Shown here: positions 48,149-56,922 of the stretch, in pieces
Position numbering within the stretch: the first letter of the stretch is position 1
Layout of the letters: each line of letters starts with the position of its first letter
Source: Mycobacterium sp. NBC_00419
Lineage (GTDB): Bacteria; Actinomycetota; Actinomycetes; Mycobacteriales; Mycobacteriaceae
Assembly: GCF_036023875.1 (NCBI RefSeq)
Contig: NZ_CP107931.1
Span: 2,418,001 to 2,482,000 of the forward strand
Direction of reading: 5' to 3'
Length of the DNA: 64,000 bases
The notes under the pieces: generated by a model
Databases searched by the model: none
Told to the model about the DNA's origin: nothing
Seen by the model: only the letters and a program-made list of their open reading frames with translations
Program-made: the position numbers and the translations under genes

Positions 48149-49102
48149 ATGTCCTCACACACAGCAACCCACAACCGCGTCCGCCAGGGCGGCGCGCTCG
48201 TCTTGGGGGCGGCGGCGGCGCTGACACTGGCGGTGAGCACACCGGCACCGGCGAAGGCAGTCGACGCGTGCTTCTCCGCCGGCTCGCTCAATCTGCACAC
48301 CGGCTCGGCGAGCTGCTCGTCCACGGGTCTGCTGGGGCTCGCGGTGGCCTTCGGACCGGGATCCACGGCCACTGCAGCGGGCCTGTTCGGAATGGCTTTC
48401 GCGGTCGGAACGGGCGCCAACGCCATTGCCGGCAGCGGTGCAAACGACGTCTTCAACACCGCATTCGCCGTCGGTGACAGTTCCTCGGCCGGGGCCTTCA
48501 CCGGCGTCGGCAACCTCGCGATCGCTCAGAACGGCGGCGAGGCGCTCGCGTCGTTCGGCAATTTCAACATTGCCAGCGCGCGCGACACCAACGCCACGGC
48601 AAACGCCCGAAACGGCAACTTCAACGTCGCCACCGCGATGGGCGACAACAACCAGGCCTGGGCCGGTGGACAGGTGGGCACCGGCAACTTCAATGTGGCC
48701 AGTGCGATCGGCGAGGACAACACCGCCTCGGCCGCCGACGGTGACTTCAACCGTGCCACCGCGACCGGCCGGAGCAACTCCGCCTACGCAGGCACCGGCA
48801 ACCGCGGCCGCGTCACCGTGTTCGGCAAAGGCAACACCGTGAAGGTGACCTTCGGCGACGGCAACGACGCCACCGTCATCGGCGCATCCAACGTCGTCAA
48901 CGCCGGCGGCGGAAACCGCAACGGCGCGTTCGTGCTCGGCGAGAACAACACCGTCAACGTGGGTGATCCGACGAACCCCGCGGGCACGTCGAACCACAAC
49001 TCGGCGGCGGTGGTCGGCGGGGACAACACGGTGACCGCCGGTCCGGGGAGCCGCAACCGCGTCCGGATCTCCGGCGACGGGATCACCGCGCACAAGCCCT
49101 GA
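48149..49102 (+). CDS. exported beta-roll repeat protein (YadA-head-like)
   Basis: A 317-aa secreted protein. Residues 1-38 form a signal peptide (GALVLGAAAALTLAVSTPAP). From about residue 120 the sequence is a series of 12-16-residue repeats: GNFNIASARDTNATANA, GNFNVATAMGDNNQAWA, GNFNVASAIGEDNTASA, GDFNRATATGRSNSAYA. Later units are more diverged (VFGKGNTVKV, VIGASNVVNA, VLGENNTVNV). The pattern of alternating small and hydrophobic residues with G-x-N-N/S-x-A resembles the left-handed beta-roll of trimeric autotransporter heads. No membrane anchor is visible. ATG 48149 has AAAGGGGGG upstream. Function unknown; surface adhesion or matrix is possible. Confidence 0.72.
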   Translation: MSSHTATHNRVRQGGALVLGAAAALTLAVSTPAPAKAVDACFSAGSLNLHTGSASCSSTGLLGLAVAFGPGSTATAAGLFGMAFAVGTGANAIAGSGANDVFNTAFAVGDSSSAGAFTGVGNLAIAQNGGEALASFGNFNIASARDTNATANARNGNFNVATAMGDNNQAWAGGQVGTGNFNVASAIGEDNTASAADGDFNRATATGRSNSAYAGTGNRGRVTVFGKGNTVKVTFGDGNDATVIGASNVVNAGGGNRNGAFVLGENNTVNVGDPTNPAGTSNHNSAAVVGGDNTVTAGPGSRNRVRISGDGITAHKP

Positions 49103-49127
49103 GCCCGCCGGTGGACCGCAGACACAG

Positions 49128-49160
49128 AAACCGGCTCTCCCGCGAAGGGAGAGCCGGTTT
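49128..49160. terminator. bidirectional 14-bp terminator hairpin
   Basis: AAACCGGCTCTCCC (49128-49141) is perfectly complementary to GGGAGAGCCGGTTT (49147-49160) with a GCGAA loop. The A-start and T-end give U-runs on both strands. It can end the beta-roll gene from the left and tRNA-Ser from the right. Confidence 0.85.
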
Positions 49161-49164
49161 CGTA

Positions 49165-49255
49165 TGGCGGTGGCGGAGGGATTTGAACCCTCGGACGGGG
49201 GTTACCCGTCACACGCTTTCGAGGCGTGCTCCTTAGGCCGCTCGGACACGCCACC
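49165..49255 (-). tRNA. tRNA-Ser (anticodon CGA)
   Basis: A class II tRNA on the minus strand. GGTGGCG (49249-49255) pairs with CGCCACC (49169-49175), the discriminator is G and CCA is encoded (49165-49167). The anticodon loop reads CCTCGAAAG, with CGA reading UCG codons, and a long variable arm and the TTCAAAT T-loop follow. Confidence 0.95.
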
Positions 49256-49283
49256 GTCGGCAAGCTTACGGTCCCTGCCCGGG

Positions 49284-49745
49284 CTAACCCAAATCGCGTT
49301 GACGGGCGAAAAAGCCCTCCAGCAGCGCGGCGCACTCGTCGGCCAGCACTCCCCCGCGCACCTGCGGGCGGTGCGTCAGCCGCCGATCGCGCACCACATC
49401 CCACAGCGAACCCACCGCGCCGGTCTTCGGCTCCCACGCCCCGAACACCACGGCGGCCACCCGCGCCATCACCAGCGCGCCCGCGCACATCGTGCAGGGT
49501 TCGACGGTCACCGCGATCGTGGCGCCCTCCAGCCGCCACCCGTCGCCATACACCCGGGCAGCCGCGCGCAGCGCCAGGATCTCGGCGTGCGCGGTCGGAT
49601 CGCCGAGTTCTTCACGGGCATTGGCGGCTCGGGCCAGCTCACGACCGTCGGGGCCGAACACCACCGCACCGATCGGCACGTCATCGGGGCCGGCCGCACC
49701 GGCGGCCGCAATCGCTGCGCGAATCAGCGACGCATCAGAGCTCAC
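49284..49745 (-). CDS. tadA: tRNA adenosine(34) deaminase
   Basis: A 153-aa zinc deaminase that converts A34 to inosine in tRNA-Arg(ACG). The zinc and catalytic motif is TAHAEILALR (residues 51-60), with the two Cys in VEPCTMCAGAL. It is co-linear with Rv3752c. The GTG start overlaps the stop of the upstream partner gene by four bases, so they are translationally coupled. Confidence 0.95.
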   Translation of the reverse strand: MSSDASLIRAAIAAAGAAGPDDVPIGAVVFGPDGRELARAANAREELGDPTAHAEILALRAAARVYGDGWRLEGATIAVTVEPCTMCAGALVMARVAAVVFGAWEPKTGAVGSLWDVVRDRRLTHRPQVRGGVLADECAALLEGFFARQRDLG

Positions 49746-50260
49746 CGCTCGAGGCGGTCCAGAACTGCCGCCAACTCGTCGGCGAAACCCATTTCCCTGG
49801 CGATCCGGCCGAGTTGTTCGTCGGCGTAGAGGTCCGTCTCGGCCAGGATCACGCCCAGCACCGCCTCGGGCAGACCGATGTCGGCGAGCACCCCGAGGTC
49901 GCCCTCCTCGAACGGGTCAGAATCCTCGAGGTCTTCGGCGGAAATGTCGGCGTCGAGGGTCTCCAGCGCCTCCGCGGCGATGTCGTAGTCCAGCGCGGCG
50001 GTGGCGTCCGAGAGCAGCAGCCGGGTGCCCGACGGCGCCGGACGCACGATCAGGAAGAACTCGTCGTCGATGTCGAGCAGCCCGAACACCGCTCCGGCAC
50101 TGCGCAATTCACGCAACTCGGTCTCGGCCGCGTTCAAGCTCGTCAGCACCTTCGCGCTCAACGGCGAACACCGCCACTTGCCTTCTTCGCGAACCACAGC
50201 CACGCCGAAGCCGTCCGGGGTGTCCGCCGACCCCGGTGCTGACGCTCGCTGTGCTTCCAT
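49742..50260 (-). CDS. tRNA adenosine deaminase-associated protein
   Basis: A 172-aa acidic protein of the actinobacterial family found next to tadA (Rv3753c position). It includes SADTPDGFGVAVVREEGKWR near the N-terminus and a duplicated acidic segment (LETLDADISAEDLEDSDPFE). No catalytic motif is visible. Its role with TadA is inferred only from conserved neighbourhood and the GTGA overlap. ATG 50260 opens the frame and faces tyrA. Confidence 0.88.
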   Translation of the reverse strand: MEAQRASAPGSADTPDGFGVAVVREEGKWRCSPLSAKVLTSLNAAETELRELRSAGAVFGLLDIDDEFFLIVRPAPSGTRLLLSDATAALDYDIAAEALETLDADISAEDLEDSDPFEEGDLGVLADIGLPEAVLGVILAETDLYADEQLGRIAREMGFADELAAVLDRLER

Positions 50261-50341
50261 GGCCGCATACGCTAGTCGCTGAGCAGGCCTTTTGACCAGG
50301 CAATCGGTGGCGCCCCCGGCCGATGTGCCAACCTGGAAGAT

Positions 50342-51301
50342 GTGACGAAGACTCCCGTATGCGTGCTCGGGCTGGGCCTGATCGGCGGATCGGTGATGCG
50401 CGCGGCGGTGACGGCCGGGCGCGCGGCCTTCGGATACAACCGGTCGGTCGAGGGCGCCGACGCGGCCAAGGTGGACGGCTTCGACGCCACCACCGACCTC
50501 ACCGAGGCATTGTCCTGGGCAGTTGAACGCGAGGCCCTGATCGTCCTTGCCGTGCCGATGCCCGCGGTGTCACTGATGCTCAGCCACATCAAGGATGTCG
50601 CCGCCGAATGCCCGCTGACCGACGTCATCAGCGTCAAAGGCGCGGTCCTCGACGAGGTGCGCTCGGCCGGTCTGGTGGACCGCTACGTCGGCGGGCATCC
50701 GATGGCAGGCACCGCGCACTCCGGCTGGGCCGCCGGGGATGCCCGGTTGTTCACGGGGGCGCCGTGGGTGCTGTCGGTCGACGAGCACGTCGATGCCCGG
50801 GTGTGGGCGCAGGTGATGTACCTGGCCCTGGACTGCGGTGCCGTCGTGGTTCCCGCGAAGTCCGACGAGCACGACGCCGCGGCGGCCAGCATCTCGCACC
50901 TGCCGCACCTGCTGGCCGAGGCGCTGGCGATCACCGCAGGCGAAGTGCCGCTGGCCTTCTCGCTGGCGGCCGGCTCCTTCCGGGACGGCACCCGGGTGGC
51001 GGCCACCTCGCCGGATCTGGTGCGGGCGATGTGCGAGGCCAACGCCGAGCAGCTTCTGCCCCTGCTCGACCGCGCCCTGGAGCTGCTGACCCACACCCGG
51101 GCGTCACTGGCCGACAAGGGCTCGGTGGCCGAACTGGTCGAGGCCGGGCACGCCGCGCGCGCCCGCTATGACAGTTTCTCGCGCCCGCAGATCATCACGA
51201 CCGCCCTCGGCGGGGAGAACTGGCGTGAGGAACTCGCCGCGGCCGGCCGGGCCGGCGCGGTGATCAGATCCGCTCTGCCAGGCCCGGGTAGTCGAGGATG
51301 A
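50342..51301 (+). CDS. tyrA: prephenate dehydrogenase
   Basis: Oxidative decarboxylation of prephenate to 4-hydroxyphenylpyruvate in tyrosine synthesis. The 319-aa protein has the NAD motif [15 protein letters not shown] at residues 7-21. The catalytic and substrate region is [20 protein letters not shown], with its conserved His, and helices of the dimer domain follow. It lacks an ACT domain. Its 3' end overlaps the opposite-strand neighbour by 38 bases. Confidence 0.94.
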   Translation: MTKTPVCVLGLGLIGGSVMRAAVTAGRAAFGYNRSVEGADAAKVDGFDATTDLTEALSWAVEREALIVLAVPMPAVSLMLSHIKDVAAECPLTDVISVKGAVLDEVRSAGLVDRYVGGHPMAGTAHSGWAAGDARLFTGAPWVLSVDEHVDARVWAQVMYLALDCGAVVVPAKSDEHDAAAASISHLPHLLAEALAITAGEVPLAFSLAAGSFRDGTRVAATSPDLVRAMCEANAEQLLPLLDRALELLTHTRASLADKGSVAELVEAGHAARARYDSFSRPQIITTALGGENWREELAAAGRAGAVIRSALPGPGSRG

Positions 51302-51866
51302 ACCCGTCGGAGTCGACGGTGATGGTGGTTTCGGCCACCGGCGAATGCAGTTTGATGCCCTCACCGCTGTCCGCCCCGGAACTGCTGTAGCTGATCGACG
51401 CCTGGCTGACGGTGAGGTCGGGCAGGTTGACGTAGACCACCGGCAGGTTCACCGCATCCACCCGGCGGTAGAGCCCGGTGCGCCGGATCGGCAGCGCGTT
51501 GAAGAACGGACTGAAGACGACGTCGACGTCGAGGGCACCCTCGTAAGAGCCCCGCGACTGGCCCTGGTGGTCGGTGATCAGCCACATGTTCTCGTCGTCG
51601 CGGGCGATCGACAGCTGGCGGTCCCGTTCGGCCAGGGTGATGCTGAGCGACAACCGTTTGGTTGCCCCGCTCTCGTCGGTGACCAGGTCATATGAGGCGC
51701 TGAAGGCGGGGTGCGTACCAGCGGCCGCGGCCACGATGCGGCCGTAGGCTTTGATCCGATTACCGGAGAGCTGGACGCGGGTCGATTCCATCCGCGAAGC
51801 GTCGTACGCGCGCCAGGTCAGGGTCGCCGGCCAAGCGCTTTCAGTCGCATCTTTGGCTGCACTCAC
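51264..51866 (-). CDS. putative glycolipid-binding family protein
   Basis: A 200-aa protein of the Rv3755c type. After a short N-terminus the sequence [20 protein letters not shown], then [20 protein letters not shown], matches the all-beta putative glycolipid-binding family. No signal peptide is visible. The open frame runs further upstream into proZ, but GTG 51866 ([12 protein letters not shown]) with a TACGGT box six bases before it gives a sensible leaderless start. The family function is only predicted. Confidence 0.8.
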   Translation of the reverse strand: MSAAKDATESAWPATLTWRAYDASRMESTRVQLSGNRIKAYGRIVAAAAGTHPAFSASYDLVTDESGATKRLSLSITLAERDRQLSIARDDENMWLITDHQGQSRGSYEGALDVDVVFSPFFNALPIRRTGLYRRVDAVNLPVVYVNLPDLTVSQASISYSSSGADSGEGIKLHSPVAETTITVDSDGFILDYPGLAERI

Positions 51867-52651
51867 CCGTCTACCGTAAGCGACGGGTCGCCACGTTCGT
51901 AGCCAGGTCGCCAAGTGCGGCCCTTCTGTGACGTGGGTGCTTTCGCGTCGACGCTGACCTCGTCGTCGAGCAGGGGTTGCGGCATCCGCCGGAACCGGCC
52001 GGCGCCGGGCACCGAGGACCACACCGCCAGGGCCAGCAACGCATCAAGCGCCAGCGCCAGCACCGTGACGAGCAGCGCACCGACCAACGCAATGTGGAAC
52101 TGGCGGATCTTGATGCCGTCGATCAGGTAGCGGCCCAGCCCACCCAGGCTGGCGTAGGCGGCCACCGTGGCCGTGGCCACCACCTGCAACGTCGCGGTGC
52201 GTAGCCCGCCGAGGATGAGCGGCAGCGCGTTGGGCACCTCGACGCGGGTGAGCACCTGCGTCTCGGTCATCCCCATCGACCGGGCCGCGTCGACGATTTT
52301 CGGATCGACGTTGGCCACCCCGGCGTAGGTACCTGCCAGCAGGGGCGGGATGCCCAGCAACATCAGCGCGATGGTCGGCGGCAGTAGACCGAGGCCCCAC
52401 AGCAGTACGCCGAGCAGCAGCACGCCCAGGGTCGGCAGAGCCCGCAGCGCGTTGACCCCGGTGACCACCAGGAAGGTGCCGCGCCCGGTGTGCCCGATCA
52501 GCAGGCCGACCGGGATGGCGATCAGCGCGGAGACGACGACGGCGATCGCGGTGTACTGCAGGTGCTCGAGGATGCGCGCGCCGATGCCGGACTTACCTTC
52601 CCAGTTGGCCGCGGTGAAGATGAAGCTCAGCGCCTGGTTCAGGAAGTTCAT
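51863..52651 (-). CDS. proZ: osmoprotectant ABC transporter permease ProZ
   Basis: Second permease of the glycine betaine/choline/proline importer, 262 aa. Hydrophobic segments include AIAVVVSALIAIPVGLLIGH, LPTLGVLLLGVLLWGLGLL and ALLVTVLALALDALLALAVW. The EAA-like loop is AARSMGMTETQVLTRVEVPN. ATG 52651 overlaps the proW stop by four bases; the frame opens slightly upstream but this start is the natural one. Last gene of proXVWZ. Confidence 0.93.
   Translation of the reverse strand: MNFLNQALSFIFTAANWEGKSGIGARILEHLQYTAIAVVVSALIAIPVGLLIGHTGRGTFLVVTGVNALRALPTLGVLLLGVLLWGLGLLPPTIALMLLGIPPLLAGTYAGVANVDPKIVDAARSMGMTETQVLTRVEVPNALPLILGGLRTATLQVVATATVAAYASLGGLGRYLIDGIKIRQFHIALVGALLVTVLALALDALLALAVWSSVPGAGRFRRMPQPLLDDEVSVDAKAPTSQKGRTWRPGYERGDPSLTVDG
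51873..51878 (-). promoter_or_regulatory. -10 box TACGGT of a leaderless promoter
   Basis: On the minus strand TACGGT is followed by six bases and GTG 51866, at the very end of the proZ coding region. Confidence 0.5.
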
Positions 52652-53292
52652 GCCGCCGCCTTCGCCCGCGCCCACGGCGTGATGGCCCGCCCGGCCAGCA
52701 GGATGAGGACGTCGATGACGATCGCCAGTACGAAGATCGCGATGATCCCGGCGACGATCTGATCGCTCTTGTCGGCCTGATAGCCCTCGGTGAACCAGGT
52801 GCCCAGCCCACCGATGCCGATCACCGAGCCGACCGAGACCATCGAGATATTGGTCACCGCAACCACTCTCAAGCCCGCGATGAGAACCGGAATCGACAGC
52901 GGCAGTTCAACTTTGAGCATCCGGGCAAGTCCGGTGTAGCCGACTGCGGTGGCGGCGTCACGCACCTGGCCCGGGACGGCGTCGAGCGCTTCGGGCACCG
53001 CCCGAACCAGCAGCGCGGTGGTGTAGAGGGTGAGCGCGATGATGACGTTGGCCTCGTCGAGGATTCGGGTGGGGATGATCAGCGGCAGCACCACGAACAA
53101 CGCGAGCGACGGGATGGTGAAGATGATGCTGGCCGTCACAGTGGTGAGCCGTCGCAACGCCGTGGTCCGCCACACGTAAGCACCCAGCGGCACCGCGATC
53201 AGCAGGCCGAGCACCACCGGGATCAGCGACAGCCGCAGATGGATGACCGTCAGCGCCCAGGCTTTGTCGAGGTGGGTGAGCAGGTAATTCAT
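52648..53292 (-). CDS. proW: osmoprotectant ABC transporter permease ProW
   Basis: First permease, 214 aa. It has about five membrane segments (VIHLRLSLIPVVLGLLIAVP; ASIIFTIPSLALFVVLPLII; IVAGIIAIFVLAIVIDVLIL) and the loop AATAVGYTGLARMLKVELPL that contacts the ATPase. It pairs with ProZ to form the channel. The start lies four bases after the proV stop and the stop overlaps proZ. Confidence 0.94.
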   Translation of the reverse strand: MNYLLTHLDKAWALTVIHLRLSLIPVVLGLLIAVPLGAYVWRTTALRRLTTVTASIIFTIPSLALFVVLPLIIPTRILDEANVIIALTLYTTALLVRAVPEALDAVPGQVRDAATAVGYTGLARMLKVELPLSIPVLIAGLRVVAVTNISMVSVGSVIGIGGLGTWFTEGYQADKSDQIVAGIIAIFVLAIVIDVLILLAGRAITPWARAKAAA

Positions 53293-53296
53293 CGGC

Positions 53297-54388
53297 TCAC
53301 CCGCCGCTGTCCAGGGCGGCCAGCACGTCGGCGGCCTTCACTCCGCCGATCACCTGCCCGTCGCCGTCGACGGCCACCCCGAGGCCGGACGGTGAGGACA
53401 GTGCCGCGTCCAACGCCAGCCGCAGGGTGCCGTCCGGGCCGAACAGCGATCCGCCGGCGATCGTGCTGTCGTACAACGCACTGCCGCCGCGGTGCAGCGC
53501 CACCCCGTCGGCGTTGATCCACGCGTACGGCCGGCCGTCATCCCTGGTGACCAGGCGCCAGTCACCGGGCGCCAGCGACAACGCGTCGATGTCGGCTTCG
53601 GTCACCGTCGCGACGTCGTGCAACGGCAGCCCGGTGGCGGCCCGGAACTGCAGCCCGCGGTAGCCGCGGTCCGCTCCGATGAAACCCGCCACGAAGTCGT
53701 TGGCCGGATTGGACAGCAGCCGCGACGGCTCATCGTACTGCTGCAGTGTGCCCCCGGGCCCGAAGACCGCGACCCGGTCGCCGAGGGTGATCGCCTCGTC
53801 GATGTCGTGGGTGACGAAGACGATGGTCTTACGCAATTCGCTTTGCAGACGCAGGATTTCGACCTGCAACTCGTCGCGGACCACCGGGTCGACCGCCGAG
53901 AAGGGTTCGTCCATCAGCAGGATCGGCGGGTCGGCGGCCAAAGCCCTCGCCACGCCGACACGCTGTTGCTGGCCACCGGAGAGCTGAGCCGGGTAGCGGT
54001 CGCCCAGTTTCGGGTCCAGCCCCACCCGCTCCAGCACCGCGTAGGCGGCCTTGCGGGCTTCCCTGCGGGACTGGCCCTTGAGCACCGGAACGGTCGCAAC
54101 GTTGTCGACCACCCGTTGGTGCGGCATCAACCCGCCGCTCTGGATGACGTAGCCGATGCCCAGCCGGAGCTTGACGGGGTTGACGTCGGCGATGTCACGG
54201 CCGTCGACGGTGACGGTGCCCGACGTGGGCTCGATCATCCGGTTGATCATCCGCATCGAGGTGGTCTTGCCACACCCCGAGGGGCCGACGAACACCGCCA
54301 GCGTTCCCGTCGGCACTTCGATGGTGAGGTCGTCGACGGCGACAGTTCCGTCGGGGTACGTCTTGGTGACGTTGGCGAAGGTGATCAT
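53297..54388 (-). CDS. proV: osmoprotectant ABC transporter ATP-binding protein ProV
   Basis: A 363-aa ATPase. Walker A is GPSGCGKTTSMRM, the signature LSGGQQQRVGVARAL and Walker B ILLMDEPFSAVDP, with the switch His in VFVTHDIDEA. The C-terminal 110 residues look like a CBS-type pair (ending VIGGVKAADVLAAL), which in OpuA-like proteins senses ionic strength. The start follows the proX stop directly. Confidence 0.95.
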   Translation of the reverse strand: MITFANVTKTYPDGTVAVDDLTIEVPTGTLAVFVGPSGCGKTTSMRMINRMIEPTSGTVTVDGRDIADVNPVKLRLGIGYVIQSGGLMPHQRVVDNVATVPVLKGQSRREARKAAYAVLERVGLDPKLGDRYPAQLSGGQQQRVGVARALAADPPILLMDEPFSAVDPVVRDELQVEILRLQSELRKTIVFVTHDIDEAITLGDRVAVFGPGGTLQQYDEPSRLLSNPANDFVAGFIGADRGYRGLQFRAATGLPLHDVATVTEADIDALSLAPGDWRLVTRDDGRPYAWINADGVALHRGGSALYDSTIAGGSLFGPDGTLRLALDAALSSPSGLGVAVDGDGQVIGGVKAADVLAALDSGG

Positions 54389-55342
54389 CTATTTCCCGAT
54401 CGGCTTGTCGAACCCGTTGTCGCTGATCCACTTTCGGGCGGCTTCGTCGGGGTCGACGCCGGAGTTGCCCGACACCGCGGTGTTCAGTTCGATCAGCCCC
54501 TGCGTGGTGAGCTTGGCTGAGACCGCGTCGAGCACCCGCTTGAGTTCCTCGGACTTCTTCTGTGAGCTCACCAGGGGAACGACGTTGGCCGCCAGAAAGT
54601 TGTTCTTCGGATCCTCGAGCACGACCAGATTGTTCTGCGGTATCGCCGGGGAGGTGCTGAAGATGTCGGCCGCCGTGACGGTGCCGTCCATCAATGCGCG
54701 CACCGTGGCCGGGCCACCGCCGTCGCTGATCGACACGAAGTTGTCCGGCTTGATGTCCAGCCCGTACTTGGCCTTCAGACCGGGCAGTCCCTCAGTGCGG
54801 CTCTGGAACTCCGAAGGAGCACCGAACTTCACCTCGGGGGAATGCGCGGCGAGATCGCCGATTGTCTTGAGGTTCCACTTCTGCGCGGTCTCCTGCGTGA
54901 CCGCCACGGTGTCGGTGTCGTTCGCCGGCGACGGCGTCAGAATCGACAAGTCCCCCGGCAGGGCCCGAATCAACGCCAGCTCGACCTGATCAGGGGTGGT
55001 CACGTTGGCTTTGGGATTGAAGTACTGCAGCAGGTTTCCGGTGTACTCGGGCACCAGGTCGATCGAGTGGTCGCGCACCGCCGGGACATAGGTCTCCCGG
55101 CTGCCGATGCCGAACTGCCTGCCCGCGGTGAAACCGTTGGCCTCCAGGGCTTGTGCGTAGATCTCGGCGACGATCTTCGACTCGGGAAAGTCCGCGGAGC
55201 CGACGACCAGCGTCTTGAGATCGCCCGACGCCGATCCACCGCCGAGCGGGTTCGAACTGCCGCAGCCTGCGGCCATCGGCGCGACGAGCGCAACCAACAG
55301 CGCCACCAACCACATTCGCTTCGGTCGACACGACGCGATCAT
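54389..55342 (-). CDS. proX: osmoprotectant ABC transporter substrate-binding lipoprotein ProX
   Basis: A 317-aa OpuAC-type binding lipoprotein. The lipobox is APMAAGC, about residue 27. The mature domain starts KTLVVGSADFPESKIVAEIY and includes YVPAVRDHSIDLVPEYTGNL, typical of glycine betaine or choline binding proteins. The ATG has AAAGGA upstream. It is the first gene of the four-gene operon; the promoter must lie in the 143 bp before 55486. Confidence 0.95.
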   Translation of the reverse strand: MIASCRPKRMWLVALLVALVAPMAAGCGSSNPLGGGSASGDLKTLVVGSADFPESKIVAEIYAQALEANGFTAGRQFGIGSRETYVPAVRDHSIDLVPEYTGNLLQYFNPKANVTTPDQVELALIRALPGDLSILTPSPANDTDTVAVTQETAQKWNLKTIGDLAAHSPEVKFGAPSEFQSRTEGLPGLKAKYGLDIKPDNFVSISDGGGPATVRALMDGTVTAADIFSTSPAIPQNNLVVLEDPKNNFLAANVVPLVSSQKKSEELKRVLDAVSAKLTTQGLIELNTAVSGNSGVDPDEAARKWISDNGFDKPIGK

Positions 55343-55485
55343 TGAGCGTCCTTTCCACCCCGGGCCCTCAACCGACCCTAGCCACCCCGAGCCGCCGACG
55401 CCCCGATTTGGATCACTGTGGATGTCAGCGTCTCGTTGCCTCGCCGGTGGTTTCTTTCTGGCCCCGAACGGGCAATGATGACCTC

Positions 55486-55857
55486 ATGAGCAGCGAACCG
55501 CAGGTATCGCCCGCCGATCCGACGCCGCCGGGCCCACCGGTGCCTTCGCCACCGCCCGCACCGCCGAAGACGCAGGTCGGACCGGTCGACGAGGTCAAGC
55601 TGACCAAGGCGGCGGCCCTGTGGATGTCGTTGATCGCCGGCTTCCTGATCCTGATCGTGCTGCTGGTGTTCATCGCACAGAACACCGAATCCGCGTCGTT
55701 CGCCTTCTTCGGCTGGCACTGGACGCTGCCCCTGGGGGTGGCGATCCTGCTCGCCGCTGTGTGCGGCGGATTGCTGACGGTGTTTGTCGGCGCCGCGCGA
55801 ATCTTCCAGCTGCGCAGAGCCGCGAAGAAGAACCTCAAGGCCGCGCGAAAGGTCTAG
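55486..55857 (+). CDS. LapA-domain membrane protein
   Basis: A 123-aa protein of the Rv3760 type. The first 40 residues are Pro-rich ([18 protein letters not shown]). Two membrane segments follow (LWMSLIAGFLILIVLLVFIA and PLGVAILLAAVCGGLLTVFV) with NTESASFAFFGWHW between them, the signature of the LapA/DUF1049 family. It ends in a basic tail (RRAAKKNLKAARKV). ATG 55486 is chosen from the Pro-rich start usual in mycobacteria. It is convergent with the phosphotransferase gene. Confidence 0.9.
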   Translation: MSSEPQVSPADPTPPGPPVPSPPPAPPKTQVGPVDEVKLTKAAALWMSLIAGFLILIVLLVFIAQNTESASFAFFGWHWTLPLGVAILLAAVCGGLLTVFVGAARIFQLRRAAKKNLKAARKV

Positions 55858-55864
55858 CCACGGG

Positions 55865-56899
55865 CTAGCCCAAAGCGCTCAGCCCGCCGCTGACGAGGAC
55901 GGCTACGGCCTCACCCAGCATCGCGCCGGCCTTCGGGTCGTCCTCACCGCCGGCCGCCATCCGCCGCCGGTAGTCGATGCCGGCAACAATGATGCCCAGT
56001 TTGAAGTAGCCCAGGGCCATCTGGAAGTTCCAGTGCGCCAGAGGATTACCCGAGACCACCGAGTACCGGTGGGCAAGTTCGTCCGGTGACGGCATGGTCG
56101 GGGCCGACCATGCCATCTCCTCGCCGAAGATCAGGTTCAGTGCGGGGTCGCGATGCACGCACATCAGCGCCGCATCCGACAGTGGGTCGCCGAGCGTCGA
56201 GAGCTCCCAATCCAGCACGGCCCGAACAACTGTCGAATCCTGGTTGTCGAGCATGGTGTTGTCGATCCGGTAGTCACCATGGACGATCGACGTACGACTC
56301 TGTGCCGGAACAGATTCGGCGAGTTTGGTGTGCAGCCGCCGCACGTCGGCATCACGCGGGTCGTCGGGCAGTCGCACCAGATCCCACTGCGAACCCCACC
56401 GCCGCACCTGGCGCTCGAGGTAGCCGGTGGGTTTACCGAAGTCGGACAGGCCCACCGCGTCGGGGTCCACCTCATGCAGGTCGACGAGGACCTTGATCAG
56501 GCTGTCCACCGACGCACTCACCACATCCGGGCCGCCGAGCGCCTCGAGTTCCGCGCGGGTGCGCACCACCCGGCCGTCCACGTACTCCACCATCTGGAAC
56601 GGCGCACCCAGCACCGAGTCGTCGTCGCGCATCGTCACCGCGGGGGCGACCGGGACGGCACTTCCGGCCAGTGCCGCCACCACCCGGTACTCCCGTGCCA
56701 TGTCATGGGCCGACGGCGTCAGGCCGTGCAGCGGCGGCCGGCGCAGCACCCACTTGGTGGCGTCGTCGTAGACCAGGAACGTCAGATTCGACCGGCCACC
56801 GGAGAGCAGTTCCCCCCGCAGTTCCCCGCTGCGCGGAATGCCCACCGCGCGCAAATGGGCGTCCAGCGCCGTCAGATCGAGGCCGTCGAGTCCAGTCAC
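55865..56899 (-). CDS. phosphotransferase (APH/ACAD10-like) family protein
   Basis: A 344-aa kinase-fold protein. The Brenner motif is SIVHGDYRIDNTML with catalytic Asp and Asn, and the metal-binding Asp is in VLDWELSTLGDPLSD. The N-lobe has LSGGRSNLTFLV and KWVLRRPPLHG. The M. tuberculosis counterpart was named FadE36, but the sequence is a phosphotransferase, not a dehydrogenase. In acyl-CoA catabolism ACAD10-like kinases phosphorylate hydroxy acids. The substrate here is unknown. The GTG start has an AT-rich TATACAT a few bases upstream. Confidence 0.9.
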   Translation of the reverse strand: MTGLDGLDLTALDAHLRAVGIPRSGELRGELLSGGRSNLTFLVYDDATKWVLRRPPLHGLTPSAHDMAREYRVVAALAGSAVPVAPAVTMRDDDSVLGAPFQMVEYVDGRVVRTRAELEALGGPDVVSASVDSLIKVLVDLHEVDPDAVGLSDFGKPTGYLERQVRRWGSQWDLVRLPDDPRDADVRRLHTKLAESVPAQSRTSIVHGDYRIDNTMLDNQDSTVVRAVLDWELSTLGDPLSDAALMCVHRDPALNLIFGEEMAWSAPTMPSPDELAHRYSVVSGNPLAHWNFQMALGYFKLGIIVAGIDYRRRMAAGGEDDPKAGAMLGEAVAVLVSGGLSALG

Positions 56900-56922
56900 C
56901 CGCTATGTATAACCGATGTGCC

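Noticed and set aside
55865..56899. Acyl-CoA dehydrogenase FadE36, as the orthologue is named
   Set aside because: The sequence has the HGDYRIDN and DWELSTLGDP motifs of a phosphotransferase and no dehydrogenase features.
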